From Brevibacillus porteri (GTDB lineage: Bacteria > Bacillota > Bacilli > Brevibacillales > Brevibacillaceae): DNA of 64,000 bases. The stretch is taken from assembly GCF_003013475.1 (NCBI RefSeq), contig NZ_PXZO01000032.1, positions 1-64,000 on the forward strand, given 5' to 3'. Below the pieces are notes generated by a model. The model did not search any database. It had not been told where the DNA came from and saw only the letters and a program-made list of their open reading frames with translations. Below, piece by piece: positions 25,728 to 34,963 of the stretch (position 1 is its first letter; each line of letters starts with the position of its first letter). The position numbers and the translations under genes were made by a program.

Positions 25728-26696
25728 GTGTCACATCCTGTCCTACAAATCGAAAACCTGCAAACGCACTTTTTCACGGACCGCGGCCAAATCCCTGCCG
25801 TTGATGGCGTGACGATCACGGTACAAAAAGGAGAAGTAGTCGGTATCGTAGGCGAATCCGGCTGCGGAAAGAGCGTTACCTCCCTTTCCGTTATGAAGCT
25901 AGTACCCAATCCCCCAGGGAGAATCGTGGGAGGCTCGATTAAATTCAAGGGGGAGGACCTCGTATCTGTCGACGAAAAGCGAATGAGAGACATCCGCGGA
26001 AATGAAATTGCGATGATCTTTCAGGAGCCGATGACGTCGTTAAATCCGGTGTTTACGATTGGAGACCAGATAGGAGAATCAGTCCGATTACATACGAAGG
26101 CGAGCAAAAAGGACGCAAGAGCACGTGCCATTGAGATGTTGAAAAAAGTCGGAATTCCTCGAGCGGAAGCCATCGTCGATGAATACCCGCACCAGCTTTC
26201 TGGGGGCATGCGGCAGCGTGTCATGATTGCGATGGCAATGGCTTGCAATCCTGAGCTTTTGATTGCAGACGAGCCTACTACCGCGCTTGACGTGACGATT
26301 CAAGCGCAGATTTTGGACCTGATGCGCCAACTCAACCGGGAAGCAGACACAGCCATTCTCCTCATTACCCACGATCTTGGGGTCGTTGCCGAAATGTGTC
26401 ACCGCGTCGTGGTGATGTACGCAGGAAACGTGATTGAACAAGGCGATGTTCGTACGATCTTAAAAAATCCGAAGCATCCATATACGATCGGCTTGTTGAA
26501 TTCGTTGCCGAAGCTAGAAGGATCACAGGAGCGTCTCTATTCGATTCCAGGCAACGTCCCGATTCCGGGTTCGCTTACTGTCGGATGCCGTTTTGCACCT
26601 AGATGCGATAAAGTATCAGACCGATGCCGCAGTGAGATGCCAGAATTAAAAGTGGTAGGGGACAATCACCTTTCCCGCTGCTGGCTGACCGAATAA
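25728..26696 (+). CDS. Oligopeptide/dipeptide ABC transporter ATPase (DppD/OppD type)
   Basis: One of two ATPases powering peptide import. Walker [10 protein letters not shown]-loop FQEPMTSLNP, signature LSGGMRQRV, Walker B LLIADEPTTALD and switch His (ITHDLG) are all intact. The C-terminal peptide-importer extension has the cysteine cluster CRFAPRCDKVSDRC, which in homologues binds an Fe-S cluster. GTG 25728 is the start best spaced from AGAGGTGA; 322 residues. Confidence 0.93.
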   Translation: MSHPVLQIENLQTHFFTDRGQIPAVDGVTITVQKGEVVGIVGESGCGKSVTSLSVMKLVPNPPGRIVGGSIKFKGEDLVSVDEKRMRDIRGNEIAMIFQEPMTSLNPVFTIGDQIGESVRLHTKASKKDARARAIEMLKKVGIPRAEAIVDEYPHQLSGGMRQRVMIAMAMACNPELLIADEPTTALDVTIQAQILDLMRQLNREADTAILLITHDLGVVAEMCHRVVVMYAGNVIEQGDVRTILKNPKHPYTIGLLNSLPKLEGSQERLYSIPGNVPIPGSLTVGCRFAPRCDKVSDRCRSEMPELKVVGDNHLSRCWLTE

Positions 26697-26714
26697 CCCG
26701 AGAGGAGCATGCAG

Positions 26715-27686
26715 GTGGCAGAAGATCTTCTGATTGTAAAAAATTTGAAAAAATACTACCCAATCACAGGCGGTGTTCTTGGAGGGGAAGTAGGTGTAGT
26801 AAAGGCGGTAGATGATGTATCGTTTACCGTTAAGAGTGGAGAAACCTTGGGGCTGGTAGGTGAGAGCGGCTGTGGAAAGTCCACGACGGGACGTTCCTTG
26901 CTGCGACTGATTGAACCGACCTCCGGTGAAATCACCTTTGACGGGACCAATGTCATGTCGCTTTCCACAGATGCGATGAGAAAGATGAGACGTGACATGC
27001 AAATTGTCTTTCAGGACCCGTTTGCTTCACTCAACCCTAGACATAATATTGAGAAAATTTTGGAAGAGCCCTTGATTGTACATGGTTTGGGTTCTTCGGC
27101 AGAGCGAAAAAAGCGCGTGCAGGAAATGCTGGAGATCGTTGGTCTGAGCAGCTATCATGCGAGCCGTTATCCGCATCAATTCAGCGGAGGACAGAGGCAG
27201 CGGATCGGTATTGCGAGAGCGCTGATGCTCAAGCCCAAATTGATCGTTGCGGATGAGCCCGTGTCTGCACTGGACGTGTCCATTCAGTCACAGGTGCTCA
27301 ATCTCATGCAGGATTTGCAACGCGAATTCGGCCTTACATACTTGTTCATTGCCCATGATTTGAGTGTAGTGCGTCACATCAGTGATCGGGTAGGCGTGAT
27401 GTACCTTGGCAGAATTGTCGAACTGACGACGAGCAGCCAATTGTATTCCAATCCGCTTCATCCCTATACGAAAGCATTGCTGTCGGCGGTACCTTCGCCA
27501 GACCCTGATGCTGTACGAGAAAGAGTCATCCTCCAGGGAGATGTGCCGAGCCCTGCAAAACCTCCAAGTGGCTGTACATTCCATACGAGGTGTCCCCATG
27601 TAACAGAGGAGTGCCGTACTGTGCGACCAGAATTTATGGACGCAGGCGACGGACACTTTGTTGCTTGTCACTTATACAAGTCCTAA
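26715..27686 (+). CDS. Oligopeptide/dipeptide ABC transporter ATPase (DppF/OppF type)
   Basis: Partner ATPase. The N-terminus [17 protein letters not shown] is typical of the F subunit. Walker [31 protein letters not shown], Walker [13 protein letters not shown] and IAHDLS are intact. The C-terminus has a cysteine cluster ([14 protein letters not shown]). AGAGGAG is seven bases before GTG 26715 and one base before ATG 26709, so GTG is preferred; 323 residues. Confidence 0.93.
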   Translation: MAEDLLIVKNLKKYYPITGGVLGGEVGVVKAVDDVSFTVKSGETLGLVGESGCGKSTTGRSLLRLIEPTSGEITFDGTNVMSLSTDAMRKMRRDMQIVFQDPFASLNPRHNIEKILEEPLIVHGLGSSAERKKRVQEMLEIVGLSSYHASRYPHQFSGGQRQRIGIARALMLKPKLIVADEPVSALDVSIQSQVLNLMQDLQREFGLTYLFIAHDLSVVRHISDRVGVMYLGRIVELTTSSQLYSNPLHPYTKALLSAVPSPDPDAVRERVILQGDVPSPAKPPSGCTFHTRCPHVTEECRTVRPEFMDAGDGHFVACHLYKS

Positions 27687-27815
27687 TCGACAAAAGGGAG
27701 TCTGCCTGCCGAATAGGAAGTCTTGTAAAGGGGGGATGCAAAGCAATAGGTATTGTATCGACCATCTACCAAAAAGGAACATGCGAACATTATTTAGAAA
27801 AAGGGGGATGTTTTC

Positions 27816-29471
27816 ATGAAGAAGAGAGTTCTCTCCGCAACCATGACCAGCCTAGTGGCGCTGGCCATGCTGATTGCTGGATGCGCTAGCACTCCAACGA
27901 CACAAGCGCCGGCAGAAAAACCAAAGACAGAAACTCCGGCACCTGCAACTGAGCCTGCAAAAACTGGACCGAAGCAATTAATCGTCGGTCGCGGTGCAGA
28001 CACAAAGGGGCTTGACCCAATCACCCAAACAGATGGTGAGACCTTCAAAGTAACAGAGAACATCATGGATACTTTGATCGGTTTCGCTGACGGCTCAACA
28101 GAGCTCGCTCCATCGTTGGCTGACAAGTGGGAAGTATCTCCTGATGGTCTTGTTTATACGCTGACACTGAAATCTGGCGTGAAGTTCCACGACGGTACTG
28201 ATTTTAATGCAGAGGCGGTCAAATACAACTTTGAGCGCTGGAGCGACAAGAGCCATCCACAGCATTCGCCAGAGGGCTTCGAGTATTACATTAGCCAGTT
28301 TGGTGGCTACAAAGGCGATGCGAATCACATAATCAAATCCGTGGAAGCAGTAGATCCAACGACTGTAAAATTCACACTGACTCGTCCACTCGCTCCATTC
28401 CTTGCTAACCTGGCTATGTCTCCTTTTGCAATCGGTTCGCCTGAAGCATTGAAAAAAGATGTTAAAAAGTTCAATGAGCACCCAATTGGTACAGGACCAT
28501 TCAAATTCGTTGAGTGGAAACGTAACGACACCATCACGCTCGAGAAAAACCCTGATTACTGGAACAAAGGGTTCCCGAAATTGGATAAATTGGTATTCAA
28601 GGTCATTCCAGAAAATACGGCACGTCTGACTGCTTTGGCATCAGGTGAGATTGATTTGATGGATGGTCTGAACACAGATGATATCCCAGCAGTAAAAGAC
28701 AACAAAGACCTGCAACTATTCCTCCGTCCTACTAATAACATTGGTTACATTGGCTTTAACGTAGAGAAGAAGCCACTCGACAATCCAAAAGTTCGTGAAG
28801 CCATTGCTTATGCAATTAACAAACCTGAAATCGTAACGGCCTTCTTCGATGGCGTTGGAGAACCAGCAGTCAACCCAATGCCAAAGACCATGTGGGGACA
28901 TAACAACGATATTAAAGATCGTGAGTTCAACCTCGATAAAGCAAAACAATTGCTTGCAGAAGCAGGACATCCAAACGGTTTCAAAATCAAATTCTGGGCA
29001 ATGCCAGTACCGCGTCCATACATGCCTGAAGGTGTGAAGATTGCAGAGGCAATCCAGCAAGACCTGAAGAAAATCGGGATTGATGCTGAGATCGTGACGA
29101 TGGAATGGGCAACGTATTTGGAAAAAACTCGCTTGGGTGAGCAAGAAATGTTCATGCTTGGTTGGACAGGTGACAATGGCGACCCTGACAACTTCCTGGC
29201 TGTGTTGCTCGACAAAAACAGCATCGGTAGCAACAACTATACACGCTGGGCAAACAACGAAGCTTCTGAATTGATGATGAAAGCTCAATCTACTCCAGTG
29301 CAAGCTGAGCGCGAAAAACTGTACAAACAAGTACAAGAGATCATCTTCAAGGACGTACCAATGGTTCCACTTGCACACTCTACACCAGCATTGGCAGGAA
29401 AAGCGAATATCATAGACTACAGCCCGCATCCAAAAGGGACTGAAAGTTTAGAAAAAGTAGACTTCAAGTAA
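27816..29471 (+). CDS. Peptide-binding lipoprotein of the ABC importer (SBP family 5)
   Basis: Extracellular receptor that delivers di/oligopeptides to the permease. The signal peptide ends in the lipobox LIAGC with Cys23 as lipid anchor, followed by a Thr/Pro/Ala linker. The family 5 core shows GTGPFKFVEWKRND, NPDYWNKGFPKLDKL and the C-terminal VPMVPLAHS; 551 residues. AAAAAGGGGGATG sets the start. Peptide is the usual ligand, but nickel-, haem- and sugar-binding relatives exist, so the ligand is inferred. Confidence 0.9.
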   Translation: MKKRVLSATMTSLVALAMLIAGCASTPTTQAPAEKPKTETPAPATEPAKTGPKQLIVGRGADTKGLDPITQTDGETFKVTENIMDTLIGFADGSTELAPSLADKWEVSPDGLVYTLTLKSGVKFHDGTDFNAEAVKYNFERWSDKSHPQHSPEGFEYYISQFGGYKGDANHIIKSVEAVDPTTVKFTLTRPLAPFLANLAMSPFAIGSPEALKKDVKKFNEHPIGTGPFKFVEWKRNDTITLEKNPDYWNKGFPKLDKLVFKVIPENTARLTALASGEIDLMDGLNTDDIPAVKDNKDLQLFLRPTNNIGYIGFNVEKKPLDNPKVREAIAYAINKPEIVTAFFDGVGEPAVNPMPKTMWGHNNDIKDREFNLDKAKQLLAEAGHPNGFKIKFWAMPVPRPYMPEGVKIAEAIQQDLKKIGIDAEIVTMEWATYLEKTRLGEQEMFMLGWTGDNGDPDNFLAVLLDKNSIGSNNYTRWANNEASELMMKAQSTPVQAEREKLYKQVQEIIFKDVPMVPLAHSTPALAGKANIIDYSPHPKGTESLEKVDFK

Positions 29472-29486
29472 GCTGATTCATCGTAA

Positions 29487-29526
29487 AAGGGTAAGAGGAG
29501 TGCATACCTCTTCTTACCCTTCTTTC
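29487..29526 (+). terminator. Hairpin between binding-protein and permease genes
   Basis: AAGGGTAAGAGG (29487-29498) pairs with CCTCTTCTTACCCTT (29507-29521, with a small bulge). The following run TCTTTCATT is poor in T. It may act as a partial terminator or 3' stabiliser that favours the binding protein over the permeases, a common arrangement. Confidence 0.6.
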
Positions 29527-29563
29527 ATTATTTGGCGATTATTTTATGCAGGAAGGCGAGGAG

Positions 29564-30574
29564 ATGGCATTGCTAGCTTACAGCATTCGAAGAATTTTAA
29601 TGCTCATTCCTGTCTTAGTGGGCATGTCAATCATCGTTTTTTCCATTATTCGTGCCATCCCTGGTGATCCGGCTTTGACGATTTTGGGAGAAAAGGCAAC
29701 GCCACAAGCGATTGCAGACATACGAGAGGCATTGGGTTTAAATAATCCGTGGTACATACAGTATTTCGATTATATGAAAGATATTTTGAGCGGAAATCTT
29801 GGGGAATCGTTACAAACGAATGCGCCGATTTCAGATGAAATCTTGCCTTATTTGGCGGCGACGACTGAACTTACGATTGTGAGTATGCTGATTGCGGTGT
29901 TTATCGGTGTAAATGCAGGAATTCTTTCTGCGTGGAAGCAAAACTCCTGGTTTGACTACTGTGCGATGTTGATCGCCTTGGTTGGTGTATCCATGCCAAT
30001 TTTTTGGCTAGGTTTGATGGAGCAGTGGGTGTTTGCCCAAGAACTGAAATGGCTGCCATCAGTTGGTCGCGACGATTCGCGTAATCCCGTAGAGGCCATT
30101 ACGCACTTTTATATACTGGATACGATGATCGCTGGTAGTTGGGATCAGCTGTGGGAAGTCATCAAGCATTTGATCCTGCCAGGAATTGCGTTAGGTACGA
30201 TCCCGATGGCGATCATTGCGCGTATTACTCGATCGAGCATGTTGGAAGTCATGCGTGCCGACTATGTCAGAACCGCTCGTGCAAAAGGGCTGGCACAGTT
30301 TTGGGTGGTGTACAAGCATGCACTGAAAAATGCGATGATCCCTGTCTTGACGGTAATTGGTTTACAAATAGGGTTGCTGTTGGGTGGAGCTGTTTTGACA
30401 GAAACGATCTTCGGATGGCCAGGTGTCGGTCGTTATATTGTGACCGCCATTGGAAACCGTGACTATCCGGTAATCCAATCCGGTATCCTTGTGATCGCGA
30501 CGATTTTTGTCCTGATCAACCTCTTGGTCGACCTTCTGTACGCCTATATCGATCCACGCATCAAATATCGCTAA
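29564..30574 (+). CDS. Peptide ABC transporter permease (DppB/OppB type)
   Basis: Inner-membrane permease of 336 residues. It opens SIRRILMLIPVLVGMSIIVFSIIRAIPGDPA as DppB proteins do, and carries the EAA loop (DYVRTARAKGLAQ) that docks the ATPase, then six helices in total. ATG 29564 is placed correctly behind GGAAGGCGAGGAG; ATG 29546 has no ribosome site. Confidence 0.92.
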   Translation: MALLAYSIRRILMLIPVLVGMSIIVFSIIRAIPGDPALTILGEKATPQAIADIREALGLNNPWYIQYFDYMKDILSGNLGESLQTNAPISDEILPYLAATTELTIVSMLIAVFIGVNAGILSAWKQNSWFDYCAMLIALVGVSMPIFWLGLMEQWVFAQELKWLPSVGRDDSRNPVEAITHFYILDTMIAGSWDQLWEVIKHLILPGIALGTIPMAIIARITRSSMLEVMRADYVRTARAKGLAQFWVVYKHALKNAMIPVLTVIGLQIGLLLGGAVLTETIFGWPGVGRYIVTAIGNRDYPVIQSGILVIATIFVLINLLVDLLYAYIDPRIKYR

Positions 30575-30590
30575 GGAGGGACGAAGAGAC

Positions 30591-31487
30591 ATGGCACAAC
30601 CACAATTACAACCACAAGCACCTATAAAAGTGAAGCAAGAAGAAGTCGTCTCTCCTTGGAAGGATGCATGGAGGACGCTACGAAAAAATAAGCTGGCGCT
30701 GGTGGGCTTTGGGATTATTTTGTTTTTCATTGTTGTGGCGGTTTTAGCTCCATGGATTGCTCCGTATCCGTACTACGAAGGCCAGCTCGTGATGAAAAAC
30801 AAGCCACCTTCCGAAGAGCATTGGTTTGGAACCGATTACAATGGTCGCGATGTATTTAGTCGCGTTATTTATGGGGCACAAATCTCCTTGTGGGTAGGGA
30901 CGTTCTCTGTCATTGGCTCCGTTCTCGCGGGAACCTTGCTCGGTCTTTTGGCAGGATACTATGGCAGATGGATCGATACGATCATTTCGCGTCTCTTTGA
31001 TATTATGCTTGCCTTTCCAAGTATTTTGTTGGCAATCGCTGTCGTTGCCATCTTGGGTCCTTCCTTGCAAAACGCCTTAATTGCGATTGCGATTATTAAC
31101 ATTCCGACATTTGGACGGTTAGTACGCGCCCGCGTATTGAGCTTGAAGGAAGAAGAATTCGTTATGGCCGCACGGGCAATTGGGATGAAAAATTCCCGGA
31201 TTATCATGCAGCATATTTTGCCAAACAGCCTCGCACCAATCATTGTGACCGGGACGATGGGGATCGCAACTGCGATTATCGAAGCAGCTGCACTTGGCTT
31301 TCTTGGACTGGGAGCACAAGCGCCAGAACCGGAGTGGGGAAAAATGCTTGCTGATTCACGTCAGTACATTCAGAAAGCACCATGGACTGTTATTTTTCCG
31401 GGGCTCTCTATCATGCTGACAGTTCTCGGCTTTAACTTAATCGGGGACGGCTTGCGCGATGCACTCGACCCGCGTATGAAGAGCTAG
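30591..31487 (+). CDS. Peptide ABC transporter permease (DppC/OppC type)
   Basis: 298 residues. A cytoplasmic N-terminus with Gln/Pro repeats precedes WRTLRKNKLALVGFGIILFF, the DppC-type N-terminal domain. The EAA loop is FVMAARAIGMKNSRIIMQHILPN. TAAGGAGGGA precedes the start. Last gene of the importer operon, closed by a strong terminator. Confidence 0.93.
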   Translation: MAQPQLQPQAPIKVKQEEVVSPWKDAWRTLRKNKLALVGFGIILFFIVVAVLAPWIAPYPYYEGQLVMKNKPPSEEHWFGTDYNGRDVFSRVIYGAQISLWVGTFSVIGSVLAGTLLGLLAGYYGRWIDTIISRLFDIMLAFPSILLAIAVVAILGPSLQNALIAIAIINIPTFGRLVRARVLSLKEEEFVMAARAIGMKNSRIIMQHILPNSLAPIIVTGTMGIATAIIEAAALGFLGLGAQAPEPEWGKMLADSRQYIQKAPWTVIFPGLSIMLTVLGFNLIGDGLRDALDPRMKS

Positions 31488-31500
31488 TCAAAACGCAAAA

Positions 31501-31547
31501 AGACAGAAGGGGCTGGAGGTACCCGTCCTTCTGTCTTTTCTTTTTTT
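31501..31547. terminator. Terminator between convergent dppC-like and hydrolase genes
   Basis: AGACAGAAGG (31501-31510) pairs with CCTTCTGTCT (31527-31536), ten perfect pairs, followed by a T-rich run. Confidence 0.88.
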
Positions 31548-32322
31548 ATCCTTCTTCCATGAAGGTGCGGCACAACTGATTGAAAGCAGGAGCAGCTTTC
31601 GTGATGACTTGATGCTTCACGTTAGGGATCATTTCGAGTTTTGCTTTTGGCAATTTCATGGTAAGCATCTGCGCATAATGGTGCATCCGTTGATCTTGTT
31701 TGCCATAAGCAAGTAAAATCGGAAGCTGGATGTTGCCCAGACGCTCCGTACAATGATAACGATGTCCGGCAGCGTAAAGGTATTTCAGGCTAGTGGGATC
31801 TGTTTTGGAGGCGTGTACTGTCCATTTTTCACGCATTTCTGGGTCAGCGACATGTGAGGAAGCAATCGAACGGGCAAGAAGAGGGACTCCGTGAAGCATC
31901 GACATTGCCTGTGCCATCCAAAATCGTCCATGTAAATACAGGTCATTCACTTCGGAAAAGCCGCTTACGAGTATGGCGCCTTTTACAGCATCCGAATAGC
32001 GAAGACAATATTCAAGGGCGATGGAAACACCTTGGGAGTACCCCAAAATAAAGGGACGTTCAATGCCGAGTGACCGGACAAGCTTATGGAGCTGCTCTGC
32101 CAGTTCTCCAATGGAAAAAGGCGTCTGCGCCGGTGAACTGTCGCCATGTCCGGGCAAATCAGGGACAATGATCTGATATGTATCTGCGAGTGTTTGCTGA
32201 TAAACAAAATTGATAGAGCCGATGCATGGCGCATGGATACACAATAACGGCTGGCCTTTTCCCGATATGTGAAAAGCAAACTGCTTGCCATCCTGATGGA
32301 CGAGTATTTGTTCCATTTTCAT
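31546..32322 (-). CDS. Alpha/beta hydrolase
   Basis: 258 residues from ATG 32322 (GGTGGGGTG just upstream; ATG 32316 is also possible). The fold shows the oxyanion region CIHAPCIGS, the nucleophile elbow GYSQGVS (Ser in G-x-S-x-G), an acid near PILLAYGKQDQR and His in VKHQVI. The substrate cannot be told from sequence. It is divergent from the Xaa-Pro-type peptidase, with about 110 bases between the starts. Confidence 0.87.
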   Translation of the reverse strand: MKMEQILVHQDGKQFAFHISGKGQPLLCIHAPCIGSINFVYQQTLADTYQIIVPDLPGHGDSSPAQTPFSIGELAEQLHKLVRSLGIERPFILGYSQGVSIALEYCLRYSDAVKGAILVSGFSEVNDLYLHGRFWMAQAMSMLHGVPLLARSIASSHVADPEMREKWTVHASKTDPTSLKYLYAAGHRYHCTERLGNIQLPILLAYGKQDQRMHHYAQMLTMKLPKAKLEMIPNVKHQVITKAAPAFNQLCRTFMEEG

Positions 32323-32431
32323 TTTCACCCCACCCTTAGGTTGTCCGATATGAAGTAGATTTTTCATTTGAACTCTTCTTTTTTTGATGGGGAAGTGGTA
32401 TTCTCGCAATAGAATAATTGGTGAAAGCAGG

Positions 32432-33535
32432 GTGAAGAAGTTGTTTCAAGAGCGCATTTCGAAGCTCCACACGTTTTTGACAGAGCAAGAGCTGAACGCG
32501 GTGTTGATTACCTCCCCTAAGCACGTTTACTATTTGACCGGATTTTTTACAGACCCGCATGAACGTTTTATGGGTCTCGTTATTCCTGCTGAGGGAAAAC
32601 CTTCTTTGATTGTACCTGCTCTTGATCGTGAGGCAGCCGCAGAGGCTTCGTTCGTTCAAGATATCCATACACATACGGATATCCAAAACCCCTATGAAAT
32701 CCTCAAGCAAGTGTTGCCAGCGAACTTGACGAAGCTCGGTATTGAAAAAAGTCATATGACTGTCGAGCGCTATGAAGCACTTGGACAAGTTGTTCTGGCG
32801 TCGAGCTATGTGGATGTGGAAGAGCCACTGCGTGAAATGCGTTTGATCAAATCGGCGGATGAAGTGGAGCGTTTGAAGCACGCTGTTCAGTTGGTCGAGG
32901 AGTCCTTGCGGGAGACCCTGAAAAAAGTCAAGACAGGCATGACGGAGACAGAAATCGTAGCTGAGCTGGAATTCCAGATGAAGCGCTTGGGTGCCGAAGG
33001 TCCGTCCTTTACGTCCATGGTATTGGCAGGGGAGAAGTCGGCACTGCCACACGGGAAACCAGGAACGCGCCAGGTGCAAGAAGGCGACTTGCTTTTGTTT
33101 GATATCGGGGTAGCAGCCAACGGATATGTATCCGATATTACCCGTACCTTTGCTGTAGGCGAGATCAGAGCTCAGCTTCAAGAAATTTACGAGACAGTAT
33201 TGGCTGCCAACGAAGCGGCCATTGCTGAGATTCGTCCGGGTGTGACTTTTGCGCATTTGGATAAAACCGCTCGCGATGTCATCACCGCAAAAGGCTACGG
33301 AGAATACTTCATGCACCGTCTTGGGCATGGACTTGGGATGGATGTACATGAATATCCATCTGTTCATAGCCAGAACCAAGAAGTGCTTCGTCCAGGGATG
33401 GTCTTTACGATCGAGCCAGGCATCTATCTGCCAGGTGTAGGTGGAGTGCGGATTGAAGACGATGTATTGGTTACGGAAACGGGCGTTGAAATTCTCACGC
33501 AGTTCCCGAAAAAACTGACTTCTATCAATGAATGA
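32432..33535 (+). CDS. M24-family metallopeptidase (Xaa-Pro aminopeptidase/dipeptidase type)
   Basis: Cytosolic peptidase expected to release residues N-terminal to proline. The creatinase-like N-domain holds ITSPKHVYYLTGF. The catalytic pita-bread domain has the five metal ligands: Asp in LLFDIG, Asp in VSDITRTF, His in HRLGHGLG, Glu in TIEPG and Glu in GGVRIEDD. The start is uncertain between GTG 32432 and TTG 32441. It lies between the peptide importer and the B12 importer, consistent with a peptide-use role; about 367 residues. Confidence 0.88.
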   Translation: MKKLFQERISKLHTFLTEQELNAVLITSPKHVYYLTGFFTDPHERFMGLVIPAEGKPSLIVPALDREAAAEASFVQDIHTHTDIQNPYEILKQVLPANLTKLGIEKSHMTVERYEALGQVVLASSYVDVEEPLREMRLIKSADEVERLKHAVQLVEESLRETLKKVKTGMTETEIVAELEFQMKRLGAEGPSFTSMVLAGEKSALPHGKPGTRQVQEGDLLLFDIGVAANGYVSDITRTFAVGEIRAQLQEIYETVLAANEAAIAEIRPGVTFAHLDKTARDVITAKGYGEYFMHRLGHGLGMDVHEYPSVHSQNQEVLRPGMVFTIEPGIYLPGVGGVRIEDDVLVTETGVEILTQFPKKLTSINE

Positions 33536-33559
33536 ATAAATCGTAAAAATTGAATACGT

Positions 33560-33732
33560 ATCGAATGGTGCTGGATGGCATATGCCGTCAGCTTAAAAGG
33601 GAAGTCCGGTGAGAAACCGGCGCGGTCCCGCCACTGTAACGAGGAGCAACTAGCGAATAGCCACTGTTTTTTGCGAGACAAAAAATGGGAAGGTAGCTGG
33701 GTGTGTTGATCCGTAAGCCAGGAGACCTGCCA
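33560..33732 (+). promoter_or_regulatory. Cobalamin riboswitch
   Basis: The core reads AAAAGGGAAGTCCGGTGAGA, then CCGGCGCGGTCCCGCCACTG (33595-33636). The B12-box-type 3' part TAAGCCAGGAGACCTGCC lies at 33715-33732, followed by the usual GACCCACGAGGATGGGG tail. It senses adenosyl- or related cobalamin and should switch off the import genes downstream when vitamin is plentiful. Confidence 0.93.
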
Positions 33733-33832
33733 TGCGATCATATACAATCGACCCACGAGGATGGGGCAGATGTGGAAGTAGTCTATAATGGGCGCGTTTG
33801 TGCTCTCCTATAGCTATACCTGCGTTTGTCAT

Positions 33833-33866
33833 GCACCTCCCGATTGGAAATGGGGGGTGCTTTTTT
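33833..33866 (+). terminator. Expression-platform terminator of the cobalamin riboswitch
   Basis: GCACCTCCC (33833-33841) pairs with GGGGGGTGC (33852-33860), followed by six T, 54 bases before the binding-protein start. Ligand-bound riboswitch should favour this hairpin. Confidence 0.85.
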
Positions 33867-33919
33867 GTGGGAGCATTTGGTTTCACTTCACAATTCACAT
33901 ACAGAAAAGGGGATTACAG

Positions 33920-34939
33920 ATGTTTAAGACAAACAAGACAAATTCCGTTATGAAAGGACTAGGACTCGGTATCATGACAGCTGCAATGCTTTTGGTGTCG
34001 GCATGCGGCTCCACCACGACAACACCGGCTCCAGCCCAAACAGAACAAGCGGCTGCCCCTGCAGCAGAGAGCAAGCCTGTAACACTCGTTAATAATGGCA
34101 TCGAAATGACCTATCCAAAAGCACCTGAGCGTGCAGTGACATTGAACCAACACGTCACGGAGATCATGCTGGCATTGGACCTTGCTGATAAAATGGTCGG
34201 AACCGCTTACCTAGACGATCAAATCCTTCCAGAGTTAAAAGCGGACTACGACAAGGTTCCGGTACTGTCTGACAAGTATCCTACGAAAGAAGTGTTGATG
34301 GCAGCGAACCCAGACTTCGTGTACGCCGGATGGAAAAGCGGATTCGGTGAAAAGGGCGTAGGGTCGATGCAGGATTTGGAGAAGATCGGCATCAAATCGT
34401 ACCTGCAAGAATCGTCTAGCAAGCCTGGCCCGACAATCGACGATGTGTTTGCGGACATTACGAATATTGGACGCATTTTCCGTGTGGAAGACAAAGCCAA
34501 TGCTTTGATCAATAAAATGAAGAGTGAAATGGATCAAACGATTAGTAAAATTGGGAAAGTGGACAAGCCTCTGAAGGTGTTCGTGTACGACAGTGGGGAA
34601 GACAAACCATTGACAGCAGCAAACAATTACATGACAGACTTAATCAAGACTGCTGGCGGCAAGAACATTTTTGACGACATTCAAAAGGGTTGGGCAGATG
34701 TAAGCTGGGAAGAAGTATTGAGTCGCAATCCTGACGTCATTATTATCGTAGACTACGGTGACAAAACAGTTGATCAAAAACGCAATTTTCTTTTGAACAA
34801 AAAGGAATTGGCAGATATTCCAGCCATTAAAAATCAACACCTGATCGTATTGCCATTGTCTGCTGCTTCTGAGGGCGTTCGAGCACCCATCGCGCTGAAA
34901 ATTTTGGCGGAAGGTCTCTATCCAGATAACTTCAAATAA
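33920..34939 (+). CDS. btuF: Cobalamin/corrinoid-binding lipoprotein (BtuF-like)
   Basis: Extracellular receptor of a type II ABC importer, 339 residues. The signal peptide ends in VSAC with lipid-anchor Cys29. The periplasmic-binding fold of the FhuD/BtuF family follows (VTLNQHVTEIMLALDLADKMVGTAY; WADVSWEEVLSRNPDVIIIV). Such proteins also bind haem or siderophores; the riboswitch upstream points to cobalamin. ATG 33920 follows AAAAGGGG; longer in-frame starts lie inside the riboswitch region. Confidence 0.88.
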   Translation: MFKTNKTNSVMKGLGLGIMTAAMLLVSACGSTTTTPAPAQTEQAAAPAAESKPVTLVNNGIEMTYPKAPERAVTLNQHVTEIMLALDLADKMVGTAYLDDQILPELKADYDKVPVLSDKYPTKEVLMAANPDFVYAGWKSGFGEKGVGSMQDLEKIGIKSYLQESSSKPGPTIDDVFADITNIGRIFRVEDKANALINKMKSEMDQTISKIGKVDKPLKVFVYDSGEDKPLTAANNYMTDLIKTAGGKNIFDDIQKGWADVSWEEVLSRNPDVIIIVDYGDKTVDQKRNFLLNKKELADIPAIKNQHLIVLPLSAASEGVRAPIALKILAEGLYPDNFK

Positions 34940-34963
34940 AGTAAGCCCTTTTTAAGGGAGGGA